The notes: generated by a model from the sequence alone, not told the origin. DNA of 64,000 nucleotides from Rhodobacter sp. SGA-6-6 (GCF_011043545.1 NZ_JAAKGP010000007.1:124001-188000), one strand, 5' to 3'; shown: positions 24,878 to 40,542, numbered from the stretch's first letter. Program-made: numbers and translations.

Positions 24878-25801
24878 ATGCCCAGAACCATCCTGATCGG
24901 CGCCCCCATCGACTCGGGGCAGAAGCGGCCCGGCTGCCTGATGGGCCCTGCCGCCTACCGCGTGGCCGGCATCGCCCGCGAGATCGCCGCCGAGGGCCAC
25001 GGGGTCGAGGACTGGGGCGACCTGGCGCTGCCGGACCTGCCGCAGGTCTCCTGCCCCAATCCGGCGGTGCATCTGCTGGCCGAGACGGTGGGCTGGACCA
25101 CGGCGCTGGCCGACCGGGTGGACGACGCGCTGTCGCAGGGCGGCTTCCCCATCGTCATGGGCGGCGACCATTCGCTGGCGCTCGGCTCCGCGGCCGGGGC
25201 GGCGGCCTTCGCCGAACGGCAGGGGCGGCCGCTCTACCTGCTGTGGCTGGACGCGCATTCCGACTTCCACACGCCCTTGACCACCACCTCGGGCAACCTG
25301 CACGGCACGCCGCTCGCCTATATCGCCGGCCGCGACGGTTTCGACGCCTTCCCGCCCTTCCCCGCCCCGGTCCCGGCGCATCGCATCTGCATGTTCGGCA
25401 TCCGCTCGGTCGACCCGGCCGAACAGGCGGCGATGCAGGAATGCGACATCGCCATCAACGACATGCGGGTGATCGACGAGCGCGGCATCGTCGCCCCCCT
25501 GCGCGAGTTCCTGACCCGCTGCCGCGAGGAAGGCGGGATGCTGCACGTCAGCCTGGACGTGGACTTCCTCGACCCCTCCATCGCCCCGGCGGTCGGCACC
25601 ACCGTCCCCGGCGGCGCCACCTTCCGCGAGGCGCATCTGGTGATGGAGCTGCTGCACGAGAGCGGCCTCGTGACTTCGCTCGACCTGGTGGAGCTGAACC
25701 CCTTCCTCGACGACCGCGGCATGACGGCGCGGCTGATGGTGGACCTGGTGGGCAGCCTGATGGGCAAGAAGGTCTTCGACCGGCCGACGCGGTCCAAGTG
25801 A
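24878..25801 (+). CDS. rocF: Arginase
   Basis: A 307-residue arginase that hydrolyses arginine to ornithine and urea. The binuclear manganese ligands are all present: His98 in GGDHS, Asp125, His127 and Asp129 in DAHSD, and Asp227 and Asp229 in SLDVDFLDP. SGNLHGTPLA is the guanidinium-side loop typical of arginase rather than agmatinase. CGGAGG precedes the ATG at 24878. It ends in a compound hairpin shared with the convergent radical SAM gene. Confidence 0.94.
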   Translation: MPRTILIGAPIDSGQKRPGCLMGPAAYRVAGIAREIAAEGHGVEDWGDLALPDLPQVSCPNPAVHLLAETVGWTTALADRVDDALSQGGFPIVMGGDHSLALGSAAGAAAFAERQGRPLYLLWLDAHSDFHTPLTTTSGNLHGTPLAYIAGRDGFDAFPPFPAPVPAHRICMFGIRSVDPAEQAAMQECDIAINDMRVIDERGIVAPLREFLTRCREEGGMLHVSLDVDFLDPSIAPAVGTTVPGGATFREAHLVMELLHESGLVTSLDLVELNPFLDDRGMTARLMVDLVGSLMGKKVFDRPTRSK

Positions 25802-25808
25802 CCGCCCG

Positions 25809-25911
25809 CCGGGGGCCAGCCCCCGGACCCCCGGGATATTTGGAGACAGATGAAATCCATCGGGCTTTTCATCTGTCCGTAAATATCCTGGGGTCCGGGG
25901 CAAAGCCCCGG
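25809..25911. terminator. Compound bidirectional hairpin, GGATATTT family
   Basis: CCGGGGGC-CA-GCCCCCGG (25809-25826) is followed by a long imperfect stem whose arms GGATATTTGGAGACAGATGAAA (from 25834) and its complement (25867-25888) flank a 12-base loop, and then by CCGGGGC-AAA-GCCCCGG (25895-25911). It lies exactly between two convergent genes, so bidirectional termination is likely even without T-tracts. Confidence 0.75.
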
Positions 25912-25921
25912 GGCTTGCCGC

Positions 25922-26971
25922 CTAGAGATCGCGGTAGGAATGCCGGCGCCCCTGCGGGTCGGTGACGGTCCAGCTGCCGTCCTCCTGCGGCTCCAGATGC
26001 CCCGGCCCGATGGGAACCTTGCCGTAACCTCCCGGGATGTCGAGGATATAGGTCGGCAGCGCGGTGCCGGAGAGGCGGCCGCGCAGGGCCGCCATGATCC
26101 GCTGGCCCTCGGCGATCGGCAGGCGGAAATGCGCGGTGCCTTTGGCCAGGTCGGGGTGGTGCAGGTAGTAGGGCTTCACCCGGTTGCGGATCAGGGCGCG
26201 GAACAGCGCCTCCAGCGTGTCGGGGTCGGCGTTCACCCCCTTCAGCAGCACCGTCTGCGACAGGAGCGGCACCCCGGCCCGGACGAGGCGCGACAAGGCG
26301 GCCTCGGCCCCGGGGGTGATCTCGTCGGCATGGTTGGTGTGGACCACCACCCAGACCGCCGGGCGGATGTCCAATGCCGCGACCAACGCCGGGGTTATCT
26401 TCTCCGGCGCCACGACGGGCACGCGGGTGTGGAAGCGGATCACCTGCACCGAGGGAATCTCCGCCAGCCGGTCCAGCATGTCCTTCAGCCGCCGGGCCGA
26501 GAGCACCATCGGATCGCCGCCGGTCAGGATCACCTCCCAGACCTGCGGATGGTCGCGCAGGTAGTCCAGCACCTGCACGAATTCCGCCTCGGCCAGCGCG
26601 CCGGCCTCGCCCACCGCCTCGCGGCGGAAGCAGAAGCGGCAATAGACCTCGCAGGTTTGCGTCGCGTGCAGGATCACCCGGTCGGGATAGCGGTGGGTCA
26701 GGCCGCGCACCGGGCGGTGCGCGTCGTCGCCGATCGGGTCGGCCAGTTCCTCGGGCCGCACTTCCAGCTCCGCCGCCTGCGGCAGGAACTGCGCCCGCAC
26801 CCCCTGCCCCGGCAGCGCCGCCATCGCCGGGCTGACCCGGATGCGGAAGCCCTCGGCCACCCGCTCTAGAACGTCGCGATCCTCCGGCGCGGCCAGACCC
26901 TCGCGGATCAGGTCGTCCGGCCCGGTCAGGGCGCGTCTGCGGGCGCGGATGGGAGGGTCGAGGCGGCTCAT
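25922..26971 (-). CDS. Radical SAM lysine-2,3-aminomutase-like protein (EpmB/KamA family)
   Basis: A 349-residue radical SAM enzyme. The cluster motif CEVYCRFCFRR places Cys107, Cys111 and Cys114 on the [4Fe-4S] cluster; GGDP and the PLP-lysine region near LDIPGGYGK are typical of lysine 2,3-aminomutases. The length matches EpmB (YjeK, ~342), which makes beta-lysine for modification of elongation factor P, more than clostridial KamA (~416 with a C-terminal extension). Neither efp nor epmA is in the window, so the EF-P role is inferred. Confidence 0.85.
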   Translation of the reverse strand: MSRLDPPIRARRRALTGPDDLIREGLAAPEDRDVLERVAEGFRIRVSPAMAALPGQGVRAQFLPQAAELEVRPEELADPIGDDAHRPVRGLTHRYPDRVILHATQTCEVYCRFCFRREAVGEAGALAEAEFVQVLDYLRDHPQVWEVILTGGDPMVLSARRLKDMLDRLAEIPSVQVIRFHTRVPVVAPEKITPALVAALDIRPAVWVVVHTNHADEITPGAEAALSRLVRAGVPLLSQTVLLKGVNADPDTLEALFRALIRNRVKPYYLHHPDLAKGTAHFRLPIAEGQRIMAALRGRLSGTALPTYILDIPGGYGKVPIGPGHLEPQEDGSWTVTDPQGRRHSYRDL

Positions 26972-27008
26972 CCCGCGCCCTTACGCAGGCCGACCGGCCT
27001 GCGCAAGA

Positions 27009-27278
27009 TCAATGCAGCCGGAACTCTCCCACCACGTTGCGCCATTCCGCGGGCGCGATCAGCTTCCTGTGGGTGAAGCGCACCGAATGCAGCGGCCCCT
27101 CGATGTTCTCCTGCCAGAACTCGATGAAGCGGAACAGCCCGGGATAGTCCGGCGCCAGATCGTAGTCCTGCCAGACGAAGGTGTTGAGAACATTGCGGTA
27201 ATCCGGCATCCGGTAGAAAAGTTCGGCCGTGGTCAGGCCGTATCCTTTCAGCATCAGCTCTGTCTCTTGTGCCTGCAT
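27009..27278 (-). CDS. Usg-family protein
   Basis: An 89-residue protein of the Usg family, of unknown biochemical role and confined largely to alphaproteobacteria. It begins MQAQETELMLKGYGLTTAEL; a perfect AGGAGG seven bases upstream fixes the ATG at 27278. Aromatic-rich blocks LFYRMPDY and LFRFIEFW are characteristic. Transcribed divergently from gyrA; the 193-base gap between them holds no other recognisable element. Confidence 0.88.
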   Translation of the reverse strand: MQAQETELMLKGYGLTTAELFYRMPDYRNVLNTFVWQDYDLAPDYPGLFRFIEFWQENIEGPLHSVRFTHRKLIAPAEWRNVVGEFRLH

Positions 27279-27471
27279 GGGGTGTCCTCCTTTGGTCTCC
27301 CCCATCTGAATCATGCCACAGATGAATTCTTTATCAACGATTTCAATCTGTTGTCAGTCACCCCCGGCGGCTGCCAGCGCCCTGCACCCCCTGCCATTGC
27401 ACCCCACCTGCGGTATGGTGTAACCTGCCGCCAACCAAATCTTGGGCCCGAGGGGCCAGCAAGGGCAGACC

Positions 27472-30175
<2,704 letters not shown>

Positions 30176-30189
<14 letters not shown>

Positions 30190-30472
30190 ATCCCGCCTCG
30201 CCGCCCTGGCGGCGGCGGGGGAAACCATCGCCTACGGCGCGCTGGCGCGAGAGCTCGGCCTGCGGATGGGCGAGCTGACCGCCGCGCTGGAGGCGCTGAT
30301 GGAGGCGGATGCGCGGGCGGGGCTTCCCCTGCGCGCCGCGCTTTGCGAGGGGCGCTTCGCCGGCGGCCTGCCGGCCCGCGGCTTCTTCGACAAGGCGGCG
30401 GACCTGGGCTTCGACACCTCCGACCCGCAGGCCCTGACCGCGCAGCACCGCGCCGCGCTTTTCGCCAAGTGA
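30176..30472 (+). CDS. Small winged-helix-like protein overlapping gyrA
   Basis: A 98-residue protein whose ATG lies 14 bases inside the end of gyrA, in another frame. The first part ([34 protein letters not shown]) looks like the winged helix of O6-methylguanine methyltransferase-like proteins, but the reactive PCHR motif is absent. The second part ([10 protein letters not shown]...[15 protein letters not shown]) resembles a motif seen at the end of several uncharacterised proteins. Probably cotranscribed with gyrA. Function unknown. Confidence 0.7.
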
Positions 30473-30570
30473 CTCCTCGGCAACGCCTGCCGGAAAACCG
30501 CCTCGCGCCGATTCACTCTCCCCGCCGCGGCCCCTAACCTGCGCGCCAGAAAAGAGTGAAAGGATTCACC

Positions 30571-31266
30571 ATGAAACGGGCAGTCTTCTCCATCCTCCTC
30601 CTCGCCGCCACCCCGGCGCAGGCGTTCGAGATCACCGGCGGCTCGGTCGAACTCGGCTATTCCGGCTTCACCGACAACCTGCTGAAGAAGGTCGACAAGA
30701 CCACGCTGGCCGGGCAGATCGAGGTCGGCTTCTCGCCCGCCTTCTCGATGCAGGCCGACCTCGGCTTCATGAACTTCGGGTTCAGCGACGAGGAAGCGCA
30801 CAACATCGGCCTGCACAGCATCTACCACGCCAGCGACATCACCTCGCTGGGGATGTATTTCGGCCAGGACCGGCTGGACGGCGGCAACCTCTCCATCACC
30901 GGGGTCGAGGTCGGTCACCAGACCGGCGCTCTGGGGCTGGAGGGCTACCTGACCTATGCCAAGGACAGCGCCGAGGACGGCTTCGTCTTCGGCGCCCGTG
31001 CCGACTGGGACCTCTCCGACATCGCCGGCATCGGGCTGCGCTACGACAACGCCGACATCGGCGGCACCGATTTCTCGCGGCTGTCGCTGACCGGGCAATA
31101 CACGCTGGCCAGCGGGCTGGCGCTGACCGGCGAACTCGGCTCCGCCGACATCGGCGCGGCCGGGTCCGAACCCTTCTTCGGCATCGGCGCGAAGATGACC
31201 TTCGGGGCCGAGCGCGGCGCCACCTTCAACGACCGCTCGGTGCTGAATCTGCTGCCGGGCCTCTGA
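30571..31266 (+). CDS. Secreted outer-membrane beta-barrel protein
   Basis: A 231-residue protein with a clear signal peptide (MKRAVFSILLLAATPAQA) and alternating polar/hydrophobic strands through the mature part, many ending in aromatic residues, as in small porin-like barrels. About 8-12 strands can be drawn. The C-terminal residue is Leu, not the Phe usual for BamA recognition. AAAGGA precedes the ATG at 30571. It may be YfaZ-like, but I cannot place it securely. A perfect 9-pair hairpin follows the stop. Confidence 0.75.
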   Translation: MKRAVFSILLLAATPAQAFEITGGSVELGYSGFTDNLLKKVDKTTLAGQIEVGFSPAFSMQADLGFMNFGFSDEEAHNIGLHSIYHASDITSLGMYFGQDRLDGGNLSITGVEVGHQTGALGLEGYLTYAKDSAEDGFVFGARADWDLSDIAGIGLRYDNADIGGTDFSRLSLTGQYTLASGLALTGELGSADIGAAGSEPFFGIGAKMTFGAERGATFNDRSVLNLLPGL

Positions 31267-31274
31267 CCCGGCCC

Positions 31275-31295
31275 GGGGGCGGGTCGCCCGCCCCC
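31275..31295. terminator. Hairpin after beta-barrel gene
   Basis: GGGGGCGGG-TCG-CCCGCCCCC, nine perfect pairs, eight bases after the stop codon and 43 before trmFO. No T-tract, so it may instead be an mRNA 3'-end stabiliser. Confidence 0.55.
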
Positions 31296-31338
31296 TCCTC
31301 CATTGCGCCGCGCCGCCCGCGGGGCTATCTACCCCCGC

Positions 31339-32673
31339 ATGACGGAACCTCTTCACATCATCGGCGGCGGCATGGCCGGGTCCGAGGCCGCTTGGGCCGC
31401 GGCCAACATGGGCGTGCCCGTGGTGCTGCACGAGATGCGGCCCAAGGTCGCCACCTTCGCCCACCGCACCGGCCACTTCGCCGAGATGGTCTGCTCCAAC
31501 TCCTTCCGCTCCGACGACCACGAGCGCAATGCCGTCGGGCTGCTGCACTGGGAGATGCGGGCGGCCGGCGGGCTGGTGATGGCGATGGCCGAACGGCACC
31601 GGCTGCCCGCCGGCGGCGCGCTGGCGGTGGACCGCGATCCCTTCGCCGCCGCGGTGACGGAACGCCTCCGCGCCCACCCCCTGATTTTCGTCGAAAATCA
31701 GGAAGTCGACGCCCTGCCTTCGTCCGGGAACTGGATCGTCGCCACCGGCCCGCTGACCAGCCCGGCGCTGGCGGAGAGCATCCGGCAGGCGACCGGCGCC
31801 GAGGCGCTGGCCTTCTTCGACGCCATCGCCCCCATCGTCTATGCCGAGACCATCGACATGTCGGTGGCCTGGCGCCAGTCGCGCTACGACAAGGGCGAGA
31901 CCGAGGAGGAACAGCGCGCCTATATCAACTGCCCGATGGACAAGGCCCAGTATGAGACCTTCATCGACGCCCTGCTGGCCGCCGAGAAGACCGAGTTCCG
32001 CGAGGGCGAGACCGCCGGCTACTTCGACGGCTGCCTGCCCATCGAGGTGATGGCCGAACGCGGCCGCGAGACCCTGCGCCACGGCCCGATGAAGCCGGTC
32101 GGCCTGACCAACGCCCATCGGCCGGAGGTGAAGCCCCATGCCGTGGTGCAGCTGCGCCGGGACAATGCGCTCGGCACGCTCTACAACATCGTCGGCTTCC
32201 AGACCAAGATGAAGTATGGCGCGCAAACCTCTGTCTTCAAACTGATTCCCGGGCTGGAGGATGCCAGTTTCGCCCGGCTCGGCGGCATCCACCGCAACAC
32301 CTTCATCAACTCGCCCACGCTGCTGGACAGCCAGATGCGGCTGAAATCCCGCCCGCACATCCGCTTCGCCGGCCAGATCACCGGGGTGGAGGGCTATGTC
32401 GAATCCGCCGCCATGGGGCTTCTGGCCGGACGGATGGCCGCGGCGGAAATCCTCGGGCGGATGGTGTCGCCGCCGCCTCCGGAAACCGCCATGGGCGCGC
32501 TGGTCACCCATATCACCGGCGGGGCGGAGGCGAAGAGCTTCCAGCCGATGAACGTCAACTTCGGCCTCTTCCCCCCGATCGACGCCAAGGGCGGCCGCAA
32601 GGGGCGCAAGGACCGCTACAAGGCCTATACCGACCGGGCGAAACAGGCATTCACCGCATGGCTGGCAGGCTGA
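31339..32673 (+). CDS. trmFO: Folate-dependent tRNA (uracil-54-C5) methyltransferase
   Basis: A 444-residue flavoprotein of the TrmFO family that makes ribothymidine at position 54 of tRNA from methylene-tetrahydrofolate and FADH2. The FAD loop GGGMAG is at 9-14. The cysteine block [10 protein letters not shown] and the later [12 protein letters not shown] match the family; the C-terminal G-T-S region contains [26 protein letters not shown]. Some alphaproteobacterial homologues may act on rRNA. A 23-base palindrome is embedded in its coding sequence at 31680. Confidence 0.93.
   Translation: MTEPLHIIGGGMAGSEAAWAAANMGVPVVLHEMRPKVATFAHRTGHFAEMVCSNSFRSDDHERNAVGLLHWEMRAAGGLVMAMAERHRLPAGGALAVDRDPFAAAVTERLRAHPLIFVENQEVDALPSSGNWIVATGPLTSPALAESIRQATGAEALAFFDAIAPIVYAETIDMSVAWRQSRYDKGETEEEQRAYINCPMDKAQYETFIDALLAAEKTEFREGETAGYFDGCLPIEVMAERGRETLRHGPMKPVGLTNAHRPEVKPHAVVQLRRDNALGTLYNIVGFQTKMKYGAQTSVFKLIPGLEDASFARLGGIHRNTFINSPTLLDSQMRLKSRPHIRFAGQITGVEGYVESAAMGLLAGRMAAAEILGRMVSPPPPETAMGALVTHITGGAEAKSFQPMNVNFGLFPPIDAKGGRKGRKDRYKAYTDRAKQAFTAWLAG
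31680..31702. repeat. In-gene palindrome of GATTTTCGNCGAAAATC type
   Basis: CCTGATTTTC-GTC-GAAAATCAGG lies inside trmFO and encodes PLIFVENQE. The same core occurs at 43079 (lpxB start) and 63540 (intergenic). Confidence 0.7.
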
Positions 32674-32690
32674 GCGATCCCCGGGGAAAA

Positions 32691-32775
32691 CCCCGCCCCG
32701 GGCTTGACCCGGGGCCTCGCTTTCAACCCATGCACCCGGCGACCATGGAGGTCCCGGGTCAAGCCCGGGACGGGG
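32691..32775. repeat. Inverted pair of CCCGGGCTTGACCCGGG elements
   Basis: 32691-32718 and 32748-32775 are complementary over 28 pairs with two G-U pairs and a 29-base loop. Each arm holds the palindrome-like unit CCCGGGCTTGACCCGGG or its complement, a string common in alphaproteobacterial intergenic DNA. The hairpin spans the trmFO-gluQ junction and includes the only usable ATGs close to the gluQ catalytic domain. Confidence 0.8.
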
Positions 32776-33617
32776 ACACCACCTTCACCACCCGCTTCGC
32801 GCCCTCGCCCACCGGGCCCCTGCACCTCGGCCATGCCTATTCCGCGATCCTCGCCCATGACATGGCCCGCGCCGCCGGCGGCCGGTTCCTGCTGCGGATG
32901 GAGGACACCGATCTGGACCGCTGCCGCCCGGATTACGAGGCCGGGATCGTCGAGGACCTGACTTGGCTGGGGTTGAGCTGGGACGGCCCGATCCATCGCC
33001 AGTCCGAGCATATCGCCGGCTACAACGCCCGGCTGGAGCCGCTGGCGACGCGCGGGCTGCTCTACCCCTGCTCCTGCACCCGCTCCGACATCCGCGCCGC
33101 GCTGTCGGCGCCGCAGGAGGGCGTGCAGCACAACGTCTACCCCGGCATCTGCCGGGGCCGCCCGATGGAGACCCGCCTGCCCGGCGATGCGCTGCGGCTG
33201 GACCTCGCCGCCGCGCTGGAGGCGCTGGCGGGCGCGGACCTGGGCTTCACCGAAACCGGCCCCGCCCATCAGGGGCGGCACCGGGTGGAGCCGGACACCG
33301 CGATGCGCGACATCGGCGACGTGGTGCTGTCGCGCAAGGGCGAGGATATCGTGGCCTATTTCCTCGCCTCGGCCTTCGACGACGCCGACCAGCGCATCAG
33401 CCATGTCATCCGCGGCGAGGACCTGTTCGCCTTCACCCCCGTGCAGGTGATCCTGCAACACCTGCTCGGCCTGCCGACGCCGGTCTACCACCACCACCGG
33501 CTGATCCGCGACGAGGCCGGCAAGCGGCTGGCGAAACGCGACGACGCCCGCGCGCTGGCGAAGTTCCGCGCCGAGGGCGCCAGCCCGCAGGACATCCGCC
33601 GGATGGTGGGCCTCTAG
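32745..33617 (+). CDS. gluQ: Glutamyl-Q tRNA(Asp) synthetase
   Basis: A paralogue of glutamyl-tRNA synthetase lacking the anticodon domain; it attaches glutamate to queuosine-34 of tRNA(Asp). The catalytic core starts at TRFAPSPTGPLHLGHAYSAI (HIGH-type HLGH) and the KMSKS-type loop is KRLAKRDDA. Cysteines in YPCSCTR and PGICRGR form the zinc site. The start is uncertain: in-frame ATGs lie at 32658, 32730 and 32745, none with a clear ribosome site, and all fall in or before a hairpin repeat. From 32745 the protein has 290 residues. Its stop is shared with hisI in the tetramer CTAG. Confidence 0.88.
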   Translation: MEVPGQARDGDTTFTTRFAPSPTGPLHLGHAYSAILAHDMARAAGGRFLLRMEDTDLDRCRPDYEAGIVEDLTWLGLSWDGPIHRQSEHIAGYNARLEPLATRGLLYPCSCTRSDIRAALSAPQEGVQHNVYPGICRGRPMETRLPGDALRLDLAAALEALAGADLGFTETGPAHQGRHRVEPDTAMRDIGDVVLSRKGEDIVAYFLASAFDDADQRISHVIRGEDLFAFTPVQVILQHLLGLPTPVYHHHRLIRDEAGKRLAKRDDARALAKFRAEGASPQDIRRMVGL

Positions 33618-33973
33618 GCCATCGGCTCGGTGAGGATGACCTCCTCGCCGCCCCTGACCGCGGTGTAGAAGCAGGACTGTCGCCCGGTGTGGCAGGCCGG
33701 CCCTTCCTGCGTGACCAGCGCCAGCAGGCAATCGCGGTCGCAGTCCAGCCGCAGGTCCACCAGCCGCTGGTGGTGGCCCGAGGTCTCGCCCTTCACCCAG
33801 AACGCCCCGCGCGACCGGCTCCAGTAGGTCACTCGGCCGGTCTCCAGCGTCCGTGCCACCGACGCCGCGTTCATCCAGGCCAGCATCAGCACTTCGCCCG
33901 AAGCATGGTCCTGCGCGATGCAGGGGATCAGCCCGGCGGCGTCGAATTTCAGCGTGGCGGGATCGAAGGCCAT
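33614..33973 (-). CDS. hisI: Phosphoribosyl-AMP cyclohydrolase
   Basis: A 119-residue HisI that opens the purine ring of phosphoribosyl-AMP, the third step of histidine synthesis. Zinc and magnesium ligands are seen in RLDCDRDCLLALV and GPACHTGRQSCF; the magnesium motif usually written DxDxD reads DCDRD. It is stand-alone, not fused to HisE, and no other his gene is nearby. Its stop overlaps that of the convergent gluQ. Confidence 0.95.
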   Translation of the reverse strand: MAFDPATLKFDAAGLIPCIAQDHASGEVLMLAWMNAASVARTLETGRVTYWSRSRGAFWVKGETSGHHQRLVDLRLDCDRDCLLALVTQEGPACHTGRQSCFYTAVRGGEEVILTEPMA

Positions 33974-34033
33974 GGTCTTCTCCTTGGCGGGGCGGGTCCC
34001 CCGGATTACATAAGGCCGGGCGGAGGGCAAGCG

Positions 34034-34474
34034 ATGAGCGATATGGATCTGGTCAGGCTCTATTCCGGGCGCATCCTGGCGCTGGCGGCGGCGATCCCGC
34101 ATCTCGGCCGCCTGCCCGCGCCGCAGGGCAGCGCGCGGAAACGCTCGCCGCTCTGCGGGTCCGTGCTGACGGCGGATGTGGTGCTGAAGGACGGGCGGGT
34201 GGCCGAATTCGCGCAGGAGGTGCGGGCCTGTGCCCTGGGGCAGGCCTCGGCCGCCATCGCCGGCGGGGCGATGATCGGTCGCAATCTTGAGGAGTTGCGG
34301 GCCGCCCGCGATGCGCTGGCCGCGATGCTGAAGGAAAACGGCCCGGTGCCGCCCGCCCCCTTCGACGGCTACGAGGTGCTGCTGCCGGCGCGCGACTACC
34401 GCAACCGCCATGCCTCGATCCTGCTGGCGCTGGAGGCGGCGGTGGAGGCGGCGGAACAGGCCGCGGGGGCATGA
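34034..34474 (+). CDS. NifU/IscU-like iron-sulfur scaffold homologue
   Basis: A 146-residue protein of the NifU N-terminal (IscU-like) fold. Two of the three cluster cysteines of true scaffolds are present, Cys41 in SPLCGS and Cys66 in RACALGQ, but the third position, normally HC, reads RHAS with Ala127. This variant group is common in alphaproteobacteria and has no settled role. CGGAGGG precedes the ATG. Divergent from hisI; the stop abuts a minus-strand terminator. Confidence 0.85.
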   Translation: MSDMDLVRLYSGRILALAAAIPHLGRLPAPQGSARKRSPLCGSVLTADVVLKDGRVAEFAQEVRACALGQASAAIAGGAMIGRNLEELRAARDALAAMLKENGPVPPAPFDGYEVLLPARDYRNRHASILLALEAAVEAAEQAAGA

Positions 34475-34506
34475 AAAAACCGCCGTCACGGGATGCGTGA
34501 CGGCGG
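34474..34506 (-). terminator. Intrinsic terminator of the small minus-strand gene
   Basis: CCGCCGTCACG (34480-34490) pairs perfectly with CGTGACGGCGG (34496-34506) around a five-base loop. Six A at 34474-34479 become a T-tract on the minus strand, so it ends transcripts coming from 34601-34717. Confidence 0.85.
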
Positions 34507-34600
34507 CAGTGGCGTGTCTGGAGCGCGCAGGACAGAGGCGTCGGGTCTCGGGACAGAGGGACGCGGGCGCGCCGGGGGAACAGACCGCAGGCAGAAAGGA

Positions 34601-34717
34601 TCAGGCGGCGCCCGGCAGGGCGAGCGCGGCGTAAAGCATCAGGAACAGCGCGGCGATGCCGCAGAGGTCGCCGGCCAGCGAGGGTTCGGTGGTCAGGGCT
34701 TTGAGTCGGGCGATCAT
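34601..34717 (-). CDS. Small membrane protein, 38 residues
   Basis: MIARLKALTTEPSLAGDL followed by the hydrophobic helix CGIAALFLMLYAALALPG and a stop. CAGGAGACC lies just upstream of the ATG at good spacing, and a perfect intrinsic terminator lies ~95 bases past the stop on the same strand. The ribosome site, single transmembrane helix and dedicated terminator together support a real gene although it is below usual size cut-offs. Function unknown. The first ~18 residues are cytoplasmic and basic. Confidence 0.7.
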   Translation of the reverse strand: MIARLKALTTEPSLAGDLCGIAALFLMLYAALALPGAA

Positions 34718-34882
34718 CGCAGGTCTCCTGTTCCTTGTTGCCTGATTGTTCTCACATCCGGGACCGACTGTAAAGAACTTTTTAAGAACATTAAGGAACG
34801 GGAGCGGAACATCCTGCGGCTCCTCGCCGGTCTTCGTCCGCTCGTCGCTGTCGAGGAGCGGTTGAAGACCACCGACGAGACC

Positions 34883-39426
<4,544 letters not shown>

Positions 39427-40143
39427 TCAGGCGCTGGCGGCCAGCCGCGGTGCGGGCGCGGCCTCCGCCGCCGGGTCGCGCAGCACATAGCCGCGGCCCC
39501 AGACCGTCTCGATGTAATTGTCGCCCCCCGTCGCCTCGGCCAGCTTCTTGCGCAGCTTGCAGATGAAGACGTCGATGATCTTCAGTTCCGGCTCGTCCAT
39601 GCCGCCGTAGAGGTGGTTGAGGAACATCTCCTTCGTAAGGGTCGTCCCTTTCCGCAGCGAAAGCAGCTCCAGCATCTGGTATTCCTTGCCGGTCAGGTGG
39701 ACCGGCTTTCCCTCCGCCTCCACCGTCTTGGCGTCGAGGTTCACGTTCACCTTGCCGGTGCGGATCATCGACTGGCTGTGCCCCTTGGACCGGCGGATGA
39801 TGGCGTGGATGCGGGCGACCAGTTCCTCGCGGTGGAAGGGCTTGGTCAGGTAGTCATCGGCGCCGAAACCGAAGCCCTTCAGCTTCGATTCGGTGTCGTC
39901 GGAGCCCGACAGGATCAGGATCGGCGTCGACACCCGCGCCAGGCGGATCTGGCGCAGCACCTCGTGCCCCGGGATGTCGGGCAGGTTGAGGTCCAGCAGG
40001 ATCAGGTCGTAGTCGTAGAGCTTTGCCAGGTCGATGCCGTCCTCGCCCATGTCGGTGCAGTAGACGTTGAGATTCGCGTGGGTCAGCATCAGTTCGATGC
40101 TGCGCGAGGTGGTGGGATCGTCTTCCACGAGGAGGATGCGCAT
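39427..40143 (-). CDS. ctrA: Cell-cycle response regulator CtrA
   Basis: A 238-residue OmpR-type response regulator. The receiver has Asp51 in [10 protein letters not shown] as the phosphate acceptor; the winged helix occupies about 140-225 and matches CtrA closely ([21 protein letters not shown]). In Caulobacter CtrA silences the origin and drives cell-cycle genes; in Rhodobacteraceae it is usually non-essential and controls motility, gene transfer agents and quorum-linked traits. The ATG at 40143 gives [10 protein letters not shown] near-consensus CtrA box lies 70 bases upstream, suggesting self-regulation. Confidence 0.96.
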   Translation of the reverse strand: MRILLVEDDPTTSRSIELMLTHANLNVYCTDMGEDGIDLAKLYDYDLILLDLNLPDIPGHEVLRQIRLARVSTPILILSGSDDTESKLKGFGFGADDYLTKPFHREELVARIHAIIRRSKGHSQSMIRTGKVNVNLDAKTVEAEGKPVHLTGKEYQMLELLSLRKGTTLTKEMFLNHLYGGMDEPELKIIDVFICKLRKKLAEATGGDNYIETVWGRGYVLRDPAAEAAPAPRLAASA

Positions 40144-40212
40144 TCGGGGGAAACTCCGCTTGGTCTGCCGGGGCTTGGGGTCATTTTCCTTAACGACACT
40201 GGCGGCCAATGG

Positions 40213-40227
40213 TTAATACGGCGTTAC
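40213..40227. promoter_or_regulatory. CtrA-box-like site upstream of ctrA
   Basis: TTAATACGGCGTTAC fits TTAA-N7-TTAA with one mismatch. TTAA is rare in DNA this GC-rich. Confidence 0.5.
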
Positions 40228-40249
40228 TATGCCCGGGCGGAATCCGGAA

Positions 40250-40264
40250 ACAACTTAAAGTTGT
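40250..40264. other. Inverted repeat at the sciP stop
   Basis: ACAACTT-A-AAGTTGT is perfect over seven pairs and includes the sciP stop codon. On the minus strand it is followed by TTTCC, so it may act as a weak transcript-end structure between sciP and ctrA. Confidence 0.45.
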
Positions 40265-40542
40265 CTGTATTTCTGGATCGCGGTGACCTTCAGCCCCTTC
40301 ACCCCGTGTCTTTCCACCGCGCGGCGCCAGAGATCGAACTCTTCCTCCGACAGGGCATAGCGCTCCAGCGCCTCGGCCTGGGTCATCAGGCCGTGGACCA
40401 CCGCGTTGACGACAATCGCCTTTCGGCTGGCAACCCAGCGGCGGGTGTCGGCGGGCGGCAGGTCGGCCCGGCTGAGGATCGACCCGTCCGGCAAGGTGAC
40501 CTGGCGCGGCCCGTCGACGCGCTTGAGATACATCGGCATCAT
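40255..40542 (-). CDS. sciP: CtrA inhibitor SciP (DUF1153)
   Basis: A 95-residue DUF1153 protein with a helix-turn-helix fold. In Caulobacter SciP binds CtrA and blocks activation of CtrA-dependent promoters. Family blocks are [26 protein letters not shown], seen here as LTLPDGSI-like and [17 protein letters not shown], and [17 protein letters not shown]. Three possible ATGs (40542, 40539, 40533) lie close together; GGACGGGG precedes them and does not decide. It lies directly upstream of ctrA on the same strand, 111 bases away. Confidence 0.9.
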   Translation of the reverse strand: MMPMYLKRVDGPRQVTLPDGSILSRADLPPADTRRWVASRKAIVVNAVVHGLMTQAEALERYALSEEEFDLWRRAVERHGVKGLKVTAIQKYRQL

